This document shows positions 1 through 7,634 of a stretch of 64,000 nt of DNA, piece after piece (the first letter of the stretch is position 1; each line of letters opens with the position of its first letter). Origin of the DNA: Halomonas jincaotanensis (lineage in GTDB: Bacteria; Pseudomonadota; Gammaproteobacteria; Pseudomonadales; Halomonadaceae). Below the pieces are notes generated by a model. The model saw only the letters and a program-made list of their open reading frames with translations, made no database searches and was not told the DNA's origin. The stretch is taken from assembly GCF_018448785.1 (NCBI RefSeq), contig NZ_JAHCLU010000009.1, positions 1-64,000 of the forward strand, given 5' to 3'. A program made the translations under genes and the position numbers.

Positions 1-72
1 GGCGAACCGCCAGTTGGTCGCCTGACAACCAGGGAAGCTCCACTTACGGTGCTGTCCAGTTTTACGGGTCCA
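1..72. mobile_element. Putative end of an IS3-family insertion sequence (partial)
   Basis: The first ~72 bases do not continue the dsbD gene that runs into them. Read on the minus strand, the foreign segment begins TGGACCCGTAAAACTGGACA, which resembles the terminal inverted repeats of IS3-family elements (5'-TG...CA-3' ends). The dsbD homology stops at the conserved Leu-Pro-Met-Val-Pro, within a few bases of this point. The rest of the element and its transposase would lie left of the window. The family call rests on memory of IS ends and on the abrupt junction, so the exact boundary could be anywhere between 72 and about 79. Confidence 0.5.
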
Positions 73-722
73 TTTCTCGGCACCATGGGCAATACACACG
101 GCGTAAAGGTCAAAAGCAGCCCCATGCCGAAAAAGGCGGCCAGGGTCCACAGTGTATTGCTGGAGGCCAAAGAGGCAGCGAGTCGCTGATCATCTGCCAT
201 TGAATCAGTGACAGCGACAGCGCTTGGAGCGTTTTGGGTAGAAAGCAAGCTGTCGGGTATGGACCCGGCTGCCGATTGATCGGTATTTCCTGCCAAGTCG
301 GCAAGCGTCACGCTTTGGCGCTGGGGCGGATAACACAGGCCTGCCTTGGCGCATCCTTGCCAGCTCAGTTCGAGACGCTGCGCTTCTTGGGGGTCGAGGC
401 GGACCTCAACGCTGTCATAGTAGACTTGAGACTCACCGAAAAACTCGTCGGTGATGAGCTCCCCTTCTGGCATAACGGGTCCCGCCATAGGGGAGGATTC
501 GCCTTCGATGTTGAGACGATGTCGATATAAATAGTACCCATCGGCGATATCCCAGCGTAAAACAATATCATCACTTTCCCTGGAAGCAGTGAGGTGAAAG
601 GCTTCATCCACGGGAAGAAACTCTTCCTCCCCTGCTTGTAGAGACGAAGTGAAGACCAGTAGAAGCGTAGTAAGAATTGCCAATACATAGAGATGCAATC
701 GATGAAGCTTACAGACTTGCAT
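73..722 (-). pseudogene. dsbD: Thiol:disulfide interchange protein DsbD, truncated after the first membrane-helix motif
   Basis: DsbD carries electrons from cytoplasmic thioredoxin across the inner membrane to periplasmic DsbC/DsbG and cytochrome c maturation. Reading from ATG at 722 (GGAG about 8 bases upstream) gives a signal peptide (residues 1-30), then the DsbD N-terminal alpha domain with the Cys-Ala-Lys-Ala-Gly-Leu-Cys redox pair (around residues 122-128), then the start of helix 1 with the conserved motif TPCVLPMVP. Full-length DsbD is about 570-620 residues; here homology ends at about residue 215, where DsbD should continue with Ile-Leu-Ser. The reading frame stays open into the foreign DNA at the window edge but no longer encodes DsbD. 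Loss of the remaining membrane helices and the C-terminal thioredoxin domain should inactivate it. Confidence 0.8.
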
Positions 723-907
723 ATAGCTGCTCCAGCCAGTTGGATTCGGCATTGTGACAGCGTGGCATTAACCGAGTATTAGCGGTCGAAAGTTTTTAAA
801 AAAGTATTCAGTTGTTTTTTATATATCGAGTTTTCGCTTATTTCTCGGTTGCGAAAAAAGAAATAATCATAAACACTGTGCATGGTTTTTGGACATGCGG
901 AGTCATT

Positions 908-1987
908 ATGCAGTGTTTTTATTTATGCCATCTTGGCTATTGTGTTGGGGCTGGAAAAACAAGCCGCGTCAGTGCATTAATGGTGCTGGTTATTTTCCTT
1001 CAGTCTGGCTCGGTATCGGCAGAAGAGAGTCGGCCAACCGGGGCAAAGTATTCTCTGGTGGAGCACACCCGAATCGTTGGCGAGAGCTACTCCATTGTTC
1101 TGGAAGAGAACAAGCCTCTGCTGGATATCGCAAAGGAACATGGCGTCGGCTACGAGGAAATTCGCGCCGCCAACCCCGATATCAGCATCTGGATGCCCGG
1201 CGTAGGCACCGCAATCCGCATCCCTGCTAGACATATCCTGCCAGCAACGCCTCAAGAAGGCATTGTCATTAATCTTGCCGAATTAAGGCTCTATTATTAT
1301 CCCCCGACAGGGGAAAATGAGATGCCAATAGTAGAAACGTACCCAATTGGCATCGGTCGTGATGGCTTCAATACACCGCTTGGTGTCACCAAGACCACTA
1401 TGCGTCTTGAAGACCCTGCCTGGTACCCGCCGAGTTCCATGCGGGAAGAGGCGGCTCAACGGGGAGATCCGCCCCCAGTCGTGGTTCCTCCGGGGCCCGA
1501 CAACCCATTGGGAAGCCATGCCATACTGCTGGATATTCCTGGCTATCTTATCCATGGCACCAATCAACCGGATGGCATCGGTATGCGGGCCAGTCGTGGG
1601 TGCATTCGCATGCACCCCGAGGATATCGAAAACTTGTTCGAGCGCATTCCTGATGGTACTCAAGTCAATGTTGTGAATGAACCCTTTAAAGCTGCCTGGG
1701 ATGAGGGGCAGCTGTATGTCCAGGCCTTCCCATCGCCTTCAGGGAGCGAATATGAGTTGGGACGTTTAATTGATCCGCTGGAATCCTTGGCAAACGTAAA
1801 GAAGGAAGGTGTCGAGATAAATCATGATTACGTTCATAAGCTGGTCATGCAGGCGGATGGCAATCTATATCGAATTTATCCGAATTCAGAGGAAATTTAC
1901 GACAAAGAAGCATCGGTCCTTATAAGTATTTACGAAGAAATCGAGACAAGACCACAGGGCTTTTACCTGTACACCGAAACAAGGTGA
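908..1987 (+). CDS. L,D-transpeptidase (YkuD/ErfK family) with LysM-like domain
   Basis: Periplasmic enzyme that forms 3-3 peptidoglycan cross-links or attaches lipoprotein to the wall (family knowledge). The frame is open from 812, but ATG at 908 is preceded by CGGAG at a 5-base spacing and leads into a secretion signal with hydrophobic core MVLVIFLQ and an Ala-X-Ala-type end (VSAEE). A degenerate LysM module follows (LLDIAKEHGVGYEEIRAANP). The YkuD catalytic core contains the signature His-Gly-Thr ... Ser-Arg-Gly-Cys-Ile-Arg-Met, so the catalytic Cys is present. Product is 359 residues with a C-terminal extension of about 90 residues. Base composition upstream (a run of A/T around 790-870) is AT-richer than the rest of the window, hinting at acquisition. 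It is transcribed away from the broken dsbD. Confidence 0.88.
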   Translation: MQCFYLCHLGYCVGAGKTSRVSALMVLVIFLQSGSVSAEESRPTGAKYSLVEHTRIVGESYSIVLEENKPLLDIAKEHGVGYEEIRAANPDISIWMPGVGTAIRIPARHILPATPQEGIVINLAELRLYYYPPTGENEMPIVETYPIGIGRDGFNTPLGVTKTTMRLEDPAWYPPSSMREEAAQRGDPPPVVVPPGPDNPLGSHAILLDIPGYLIHGTNQPDGIGMRASRGCIRMHPEDIENLFERIPDGTQVNVVNEPFKAAWDEGQLYVQAFPSPSGSEYELGRLIDPLESLANVKKEGVEINHDYVHKLVMQADGNLYRIYPNSEEIYDKEASVLISIYEEIETRPQGFYLYTETR

Positions 1988-2048
1988 TTACTTGAAGATT
2001 CATGCTTGTTCCGAATTTCGGGGCTACTTCACTGTAGGAGAATAATCC

Positions 2049-2459
2049 ATGCCGATAGCGTGGTTGGAGTTATTCGGAATGACGCTGACCACGGTCGCGG
2101 CGATGACGAGCACCGGCATGATCCTGCTCGCTGCGCGTTGGCAGACGATCGAGGTTTGGGCCTATGGCCGCGCCCGGCGCCCCTGGTCCGTCTGGGCAAT
2201 GGCGGGGCTGCTGCTCGTCCTCTGGGGGCTTGCACTGCGCGACTTTGCGATGCGCCCCGAGGGCACGCGAAGCTGGGCCGGCTGGTGCCTTGTCGTCGGT
2301 ATCCCGGCCCTCTGGGCTATCAAGTCAATGGCACTGGTCTTCAACCCCAGAGGGCGGGCCGCGGTCTCCTCGATCTCGGGCGATCGGGCCTGGCGGCGGA
2401 TCGGTCTCGCACGATTGCCGATCGCGATCATCCTCGCGGCTCTGACATTGCTTGCCTGA
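2049..2459 (+). CDS. Small integral membrane protein of unknown function
   Basis: A 136-residue protein with about four hydrophobic segments (near residues 8-28, 48-66, 78-95 and 118-135) separated by short Arg-rich loops. The start is well supported: AGGAGAA lies 9-10 bases upstream of the ATG. I recognise no family. GC is very high, like the minus-strand genes that follow and unlike the transpeptidase before it, so it may belong to the same acquired cassette. Its TGA stop abuts the TGA of the ancestral M23 peptidase frame on the other strand (bases 2457-2462 read TGATCA), a tight tail-to-tail arrangement. Confidence 0.7.
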   Translation: MPIAWLELFGMTLTTVAAMTSTGMILLAARWQTIEVWAYGRARRPWSVWAMAGLLLVLWGLALRDFAMRPEGTRSWAGWCLVVGIPALWAIKSMALVFNPRGRAAVSSISGDRAWRRIGLARLPIAIILAALTLLA

Positions 2460-2998
2460 TCAGGGCGCCGGAGCGCCCAATCCCGAAAGGCGGTCGCCTC
2501 GAACGAGAAAACGACCATCGATCCGGATCGCCAACGGTTCGCCCGAGATCGGCGGTGCGGCTTCCGCTGCGGGACGCTACGCATGGACGTGCAGGTGAGG
2601 CTCGGTCGAGGCGCCGGAATTGCCGACTTCGCCGATGCGGTCGCCCACGGCCACTTGATCACCCATCATGACCGCCACGCTACCCTGTCGCATGTGGGCA
2701 AAGACGATCTCTGCCGCGCCGCAGCCCAGGATGACATGGTTGCCCAGTCGGTTGACGTGGTTCTCGTTCGGAACGTCGAAATCGGGCAGGGACCCTTCGG
2801 CCGCGATCATCCGCCCATCGCAGGGCGCGCGCAACTCAGCACCGAAAATGGCATAGGCTGCCGGGTCGGCGGGCAGCCAGCCGCTTGCAGCAGCCACCCG
2901 CCCAGAGACTCCGCAGGAAGCAGGAACAGCCAGAGAAGCAGCGTCAGTGGCAAAACAACCTGAATCAGAAGGACGAGTGCGATCATGGTGCTGTGCAT
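2460..2998 (-). pseudogene. M23 family metallopeptidase, broken by internal deletion and premature stop
   Basis: Start is at 2998 or 2986; the N-terminus encodes one or two membrane helices (IALVLLIQVVLPLTLLLWLF). After GGWLLQAA, homology resumes in another frame with a typical M23/LytM C-terminal region: APCDG, GNHVILGCG, VFAHMRQGS, GNSGASTEPHLHVH (metal ligands in the HxH). Intact relatives have roughly 110 extra residues between these parts. The junction is flanked by the near-repeat GGCTGCTGC/GGCTGGCTGCC, which suggests a slippage or recombination deletion. A TAG at 2577-2579 follows HVHA, where relatives have a Gln codon; the same frame then continues sensibly (ISGEPLAIRIDGRFLVRGDR) to a TGA at 2460-2462. 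Two independent lesions indicate a dead gene. It is downstream of, and probably once cotranscribed with, the serine hydrolase. Confidence 0.78.
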
Positions 2999-3026
2999 CT
3001 GTCGGCAGCAAGGACGACGTCCCGCA

Positions 3027-4913
3027 TCAGATCGGTCCTCCAAACGCCAAGCCCCAGCGCAGCATGAGACCTGCGAGCCCCACCGATGCGAGCGCAAAGG
3101 CGCTGTGATGTAGGCGCCGCCACAGGCTCCAGCCCGGTGCGCGCCAGACGAGCACCAGTGACAGGAAAACCGCCACCGACATGACGGTGATCACGTCGCC
3201 CATCAGGAGCACTGCCTCCAGCGTTGGTTGCGGCTGGTCGAACAGGAATTCCGAACCAAGCCGTATGGCGGCAAGACCCGCGGCAACCCCCGCGCCTGCC
3301 ATAATCCAGACCGCGCCCGCCCCAGCCAACGCCAAAGCGGCAGCCAGCAGCCCACCCCGTGATCCGCCGCGAAGCCCGTGCCGCCATAGAGGCCCAAGCA
3401 GTGTGGTGAGCGACAGGAGTGCGGCCAAACCGAACGCGGCACCCAGCCAAACCGGGTCGGCAAGGCCACGCAGCCGCTCGTGCGTATGCGCCCCGGTGCC
3501 GTCGGCGAGACGCAGCACCCGGCCGTCCGCATCGCGGATCAGCATCACGCGATTGCCCAGCGCGTCCTGCCACAGATCAGGTGCGATCGGTTCGAAGCGC
3601 GATGGGGCCTGCAAGGTGCCCGTCGGAATCAGCAATGCGCCACCGGGCAAGGCGGTCACGCTGAGCGGTGAGAGCGCCGCAAAGAACTGCGCCGGCCCCG
3701 AAAAGGTACGCCGGTTGTTCAGGTAGCGTCCCGCCGCCTCAGCCGCGTGGGCATCGGCATCAGGGACAGTCTGCGGCGCCGGGGGCTCAAGTCCCGCTTC
3801 GGAGGCGAGCGCGGCAAGGATCATGTCGGGGGCAAGGAAGGGAAGGCTCACGCCTCGGCCCCCGTTCTGCGAGATGAAGACGCCGGCATCGATCTCGGGG
3901 ATGAAAACGAGGTTCGACAGGAACTCGTTCAGCCCACCGCCATGGCCATAGACCGTGGTGCCGAACATCGGCCGGGCCTGAAAGCCATGGGCCATGTCCG
4001 CAGCCTGCGGGCGGTCGTCAAAAAGCCGGGTGCGCATTCGCACCATGGTCTCGGGCTCCAACAGCCGAATGCCATCGAGTGCGCCGTCGCTTGTCAGGAA
4101 GCGCAGGAACCGAGCCATGTCTGCAGCGGTGCTGGCGATGGCACCGGCCGGAGCGAATGCGCCGATGTCGATGCGGAAGGCCGGGTGCGCGATGCCGCCG
4201 CGAACACGGTAGCTGCTCGACAAGGGCGGCTGATCGGGCCTGCGCGCGGATTCGCTGGTGGTCGTGTCGTCCATGCCCAGTGGATCGAGGATGCGCGTCT
4301 GCACGAACGCCGCCCAAGGCTGTCCGGAGACGTTCTCGACAATCTGCCCGGCCAGGGCGACACCCCAGTTGGAATAGGAGGTCACCGTCCCGCGCGGCAA
4401 CACCTGTTCGGGCGCCGAGGCCGCCAGCGCCTGCGGGCGGGGCAAGGCGGCGATGTCCGGGTCGAAGATGGCGTAGCTTTCCTCGTAACCGGGCCGATGG
4501 CTCATCAGGTGTGCCAGCGTCAGCGGCTCGTCGCCTGGCACGTCGACCCTACCCAGGTAGCCTGACACATCGGCGTGAAGATCAAGTCTGCCTTCCTCGA
4601 CCAGCATCATCACCGCGGTCCAAGTAAACAGCTTGGTGATCGAGCCGATCTCGAAACGCACATCATCCGGCCCGGCTTGCCTGTCCGCCTCCAGATCGGC
4701 AAAACCGAAGCCGCGCAAGATCACATCGTCATCGACGACAATGGCAGCGACGGCGCCGGGCACCTGTTCGGTGGTCATGAACCCGTGGGCAAGCGCGTCA
4801 AGCCGCGCGGCGAGCGAGTCGACGGCGCTCTCTTGTGCCTGCAACTGGCCCGCGCAGGTTAGCCACGCCATTGCGACGAGGGCCGAGAAGACAGGCTTGA
4901 TGCGCTCGATCAT
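3027..4913 (-). CDS. Secreted/membrane serine hydrolase of the class C beta-lactamase fold
   Basis: A 628-residue penicillin-binding-protein-like hydrolase. Start is ATG 4911-4913, overlapping the TGA of the upstream gene (ATGA), which implies translational coupling; the longer open frame to 5102 is antisense noise. A signal peptide (residues 1-27, ending QLQAQE) leads into the catalytic domain with the SxxK motif Ser-Ile-Thr-Lys (S91, K94), the Tyr-Ser-Asn motif (Y180-N182) and a His-Gly-Gly-Gly third motif near residue 346. A linker domain and four C-terminal membrane helices (about 500-628) follow. Such proteins include esterases, D-amino-acid peptidases and true beta-lactamases; the substrate cannot be told from sequence. 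It sits between a DUF6544-like gene and an M23 peptidase relic, a composition that looks alphaproteobacterial. Confidence 0.85.
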   Translation of the reverse strand: MIERIKPVFSALVAMAWLTCAGQLQAQESAVDSLAARLDALAHGFMTTEQVPGAVAAIVVDDDVILRGFGFADLEADRQAGPDDVRFEIGSITKLFTWTAVMMLVEEGRLDLHADVSGYLGRVDVPGDEPLTLAHLMSHRPGYEESYAIFDPDIAALPRPQALAASAPEQVLPRGTVTSYSNWGVALAGQIVENVSGQPWAAFVQTRILDPLGMDDTTTSESARRPDQPPLSSSYRVRGGIAHPAFRIDIGAFAPAGAIASTAADMARFLRFLTSDGALDGIRLLEPETMVRMRTRLFDDRPQAADMAHGFQARPMFGTTVYGHGGGLNEFLSNLVFIPEIDAGVFISQNGGRGVSLPFLAPDMILAALASEAGLEPPAPQTVPDADAHAAEAAGRYLNNRRTFSGPAQFFAALSPLSVTALPGGALLIPTGTLQAPSRFEPIAPDLWQDALGNRVMLIRDADGRVLRLADGTGAHTHERLRGLADPVWLGAAFGLAALLSLTTLLGPLWRHGLRGGSRGGLLAAALALAGAGAVWIMAGAGVAAGLAAIRLGSEFLFDQPQPTLEAVLLMGDVITVMSVAVFLSLVLVWRAPGWSLWRRLHHSAFALASVGLAGLMLRWGLAFGGPI

Positions 4914-5749
4914 CTTGCCGCCTCCAGAAAGCGGATCTCCGTGACATCGGCGATGAAGAAGGGGAAATAGTCCTCGGTGCCGAACATGTTGCCCGCCTCC
5001 ACGTGGAAGGGAAGGCGATAGCCCCCGACCTCGCGAAAATCCGACGTAAAGGCGCCGAAAGGCTGCCGCCGGTGCACCTTGTCGGGGTTGGCGTCGCTCC
5101 ATCGCTGGAACGATACGATCACAGGTCGGCCCTCGCTATCGACGGTCACGTCCACGGCTTGGCTAAGGTCGCCGTGGCGAATGGTCACGCGCGCGGTGTC
5201 GTCGTCCACGCCCTCCCAAGTGACTCCCGGCCCCGGCAACAGGGCCGCTGGCGTCCAGATCACGGCCTCTGCAACGTAGCGACCGAAGGCCGAGCGCGTA
5301 TGATCGGGATTTCCGCCAATCCGGGCGACCGGGATCAGGCCGAAGATGCGGAACCGTGTCCATAAGCCCGAGTCAGACCCCGAGACCGGCATCCCGCCGC
5401 GCGTGCGCATCGCCCAGACGAAGCCCTCGGGCACGGCGAGGATTTGGCGTGCTTCCATCGGCTGATAGGCAGGGTCGTTTTTGGTGCCGAGGCTGAACTG
5501 ACCGGCCATGTCGATTTCGGCCACTGGGAAAAGCGGCGTTCCTGGTTGGATCGTGTAGGCGAAATACCGTCGCGCCGGCTCGGGCAGATCCGCGACCAAC
5601 GCATACGAGAAGAGGGGAGGAGCCTTGGGCTTGAGTGCTGCAAGACGCTGCCATTCCGCCCTGTCGGCGCGCTGGTCCCACACGAGAAGGGCACCTAGAG
5701 CGAGGAGGCCGAACAAAAACAGGAGAGCGAGTGCGATGATGAACTTCAT
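4910..5749 (-). CDS. DUF6544-like membrane-anchored protein
   Basis: A 279-residue protein with one N-terminal hydrophobic helix (residues 2-25, FIIALALLFLFGLLALGALLVW) that could be a signal anchor. The rest contains PEPARRYFAYTIQPGTPLFPVAEIDMAGQFSLG and EGFVWAMRTRGGMPVSG, which resemble the DUF6544 family as I remember it; the function is unknown. It is first in a minus-strand operon with the serine hydrolase (4-base ATGA overlap) and the decayed M23 peptidase, so a role in envelope or cell-wall processing is possible but inferred only from context. The promoter would lie in 5750-5950, where bases 5765-5795 are locally AT-rich. Confidence 0.62.
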   Translation of the reverse strand: MKFIIALALLFLFGLLALGALLVWDQRADRAEWQRLAALKPKAPPLFSYALVADLPEPARRYFAYTIQPGTPLFPVAEIDMAGQFSLGTKNDPAYQPMEARQILAVPEGFVWAMRTRGGMPVSGSDSGLWTRFRIFGLIPVARIGGNPDHTRSAFGRYVAEAVIWTPAALLPGPGVTWEGVDDDTARVTIRHGDLSQAVDVTVDSEGRPVIVSFQRWSDANPDKVHRRQPFGAFTSDFREVGGYRLPFHVEAGNMFGTEDYFPFFIADVTEIRFLEAAR

Positions 5750-5950
5750 GATCTCGATAACGAAGACTTTACTCCTTTAATGTAAAGGCTTTTCGCCGCG
5801 CGACATGATGACCTGGATCAAAAGTAGGCAGGGCACGGGGTTGTTTATCCTCACAAAGCTCGCAGCGGCGCAGCAAAAGGCGAAAGGCATACCCTTGCCC
5901 GAAATGTTCGAGCTCCGCACGCGGGAAACGTCTTTGCATCGTCAGCTCAC

Positions 5951-7363
5951 TCAGGCATCGCCGGAGGACGTGGCGGCAGTCGACGCGCGTTCGGCAGACA
6001 GTTCCAGCCTGGCGCGATCGACCAGTTCCGGCGGCAGTTCCTTCTTGACGGCAACGCCGAGCTCACTGAATTCAGCCGTCTGCTTGATCAGATTGCCACG
6101 ACCGCTGATCAACCGATTCATGGCCAGGTCGTAGCTCTCGCGCGCGCCATCGATCTTGTGACCCACGTCCTGCATGCTTTCAAGGAACAGTCGTAGCTTG
6201 TTATAGAACTTCTCGGCACGACGGGCCAACTCAGCGCTGTGCCGGCTCTGGTCCTCGAAGCGCCACAGCTGTCGCACGATATTCAGGCTGGTCAGTAGCG
6301 TCGTGGGCGTGGCCACCAGAACGTTGGTCTCGATGGCCCGCTGGTAGAGGCCAGGGTCGAACTTCAGCGCTTCGACATAAGCCGACTCGATGGGGATGAA
6401 CATCACCACCACTTCGGGAGAATTCAGGCCCGGAAGGTCGTAATAATGCTTGTCGGCAAGTTCGTTGATGCGCGCGCCTACCGCCCGTGCGTGCTCCGCC
6501 AGCGCCTGATGACGCGTTGCATCGTCCTCGGCATTGACGTAGCGCACATAGGCAGAGAGCGAGGTCTTGGCGTCGATGACCAGGTGCTTGCTCTGGGGGA
6601 GATAGACCACGGCATCCGGACGGCGGCGGCCGTCGTCGGTATTGAAACTCTGCTCGCGGGTATAGTCGTGGCCGAGTCGCAAGCCGGCGCCTTCCAGCAC
6701 GTTTTCCAGCATCAGCTCGCCCCAGTTGCCCTGGAGTTTCTTCTGGCCCTGTAATGCCTGGGTGAGCTTGCTGGCCTGGTCGGTGATCTCGCGATTGAGA
6801 TTCTGTAGTTGCACGAGCTCGGTGCGCAGGCTGGCGCGTTGCTCGGTATCGTAACGATGGATCGACTCGACTTTTTCGCGAAAGCCCTTCATCTCGGTCT
6901 GGATGGGTTGCAAGAGCCCGCTGATGTTCTTCTGCGACAGGTCCGAGAACGCCTTGCCCTTGCGTTCGAGTATTTCGTTGGCGAGGTTCTCGAATTCCTG
7001 CTTGAGCTGGTCGCGGTTTTCGCGAATCCAGGTGAGCTGTGCGGTGAAATGCTGCTGTTTCTGTTCAAGGGTCGTCGTCAACTCGGCATGGCGGGACTGC
7101 AGGTCAGACAGCTCCTTGACGGCTTGCTCCCGAGCGCTCTTCTCCTCTCGCCACCAGTGTTCATAGCGGTCGCAAGTGTCACAGGCGCTGTCGCGCTGAG
7201 CGGTGAGGGTGGCCACAGCCTCGCGCTGTTCCGCCGCCGCGGCCTGGTAGCGAAGACGCTCGGCGTCGCGGCGACGTCCGCCAACGATGCTGGCAAGGGC
7301 ATAGGCGAACATGAATGCCGCCAGCGCTGAAAGGGCGGCCAGCAAGGGTGGCGTCAGCGTCAT
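5951..7363 (-). CDS. rmuC: DNA recombination protein RmuC
   Basis: RmuC limits recombination at inverted repeats and is predicted to be a nuclease of the restriction-endonuclease fold. I chose ATG at 7363 because GGAGACACCC precedes it directly; the frame extends upstream to 7399 without support. The 470-residue product has an N-terminal membrane helix (residues 7-28), a long coiled coil (about 45-210) and the RmuC core with NWGELMLENVLE, GRRRPDAVVYLPQSKHLVIDAKTSLSAY (catalytic Asp/Lys region) and NILVATPTTLL-type sequence. The C-terminal tail is low-complexity Ala/Ser. It is divergently oriented to dnaX; the 271 bases between them hold no further gene that I can see. Confidence 0.93.
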   Translation of the reverse strand: MTLTPPLLAALSALAAFMFAYALASIVGGRRRDAERLRYQAAAAEQREAVATLTAQRDSACDTCDRYEHWWREEKSAREQAVKELSDLQSRHAELTTTLEQKQQHFTAQLTWIRENRDQLKQEFENLANEILERKGKAFSDLSQKNISGLLQPIQTEMKGFREKVESIHRYDTEQRASLRTELVQLQNLNREITDQASKLTQALQGQKKLQGNWGELMLENVLEGAGLRLGHDYTREQSFNTDDGRRRPDAVVYLPQSKHLVIDAKTSLSAYVRYVNAEDDATRHQALAEHARAVGARINELADKHYYDLPGLNSPEVVVMFIPIESAYVEALKFDPGLYQRAIETNVLVATPTTLLTSLNIVRQLWRFEDQSRHSAELARRAEKFYNKLRLFLESMQDVGHKIDGARESYDLAMNRLISGRGNLIKQTAEFSELGVAVKKELPPELVDRARLELSAERASTAATSSGDA

Positions 7364-7634
7364 GGGTGTCTCCGTTTCGTCATGGGGTTTGATTGTCATC
7401 CTTGCCGAATTGGCGAATCAACCAATACAGAAGCGTTCTTTTTATCTGTCGGGACGCGAACGTCTCGCCGATGAGGAAATACCGTCGTGGGAGCGGAGCG
7501 AGTCACCTTGGCTTTCCGGGGCTCGCCCTAATCGCTAGAATGAGGTGTCGTCGTCAGCCTGTCGATTATGGGCCGTCATTCCTTCCTCTCTGTTCGTTCA
7601 ACTCTGTTCGTCAAACTTCAAGGATCCGCGCTGC

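Noticed and set aside
5805-6134. Plus-strand 109-codon frame
   Set aside because: Overlaps the 3' end of rmuC and has no family resemblance.
7400-7634. 4.5S RNA gene upstream of dnaX
   Set aside because: Some pseudomonads have one near here, but the conserved GGAAGGAAGCA-type loop sequence is not present.
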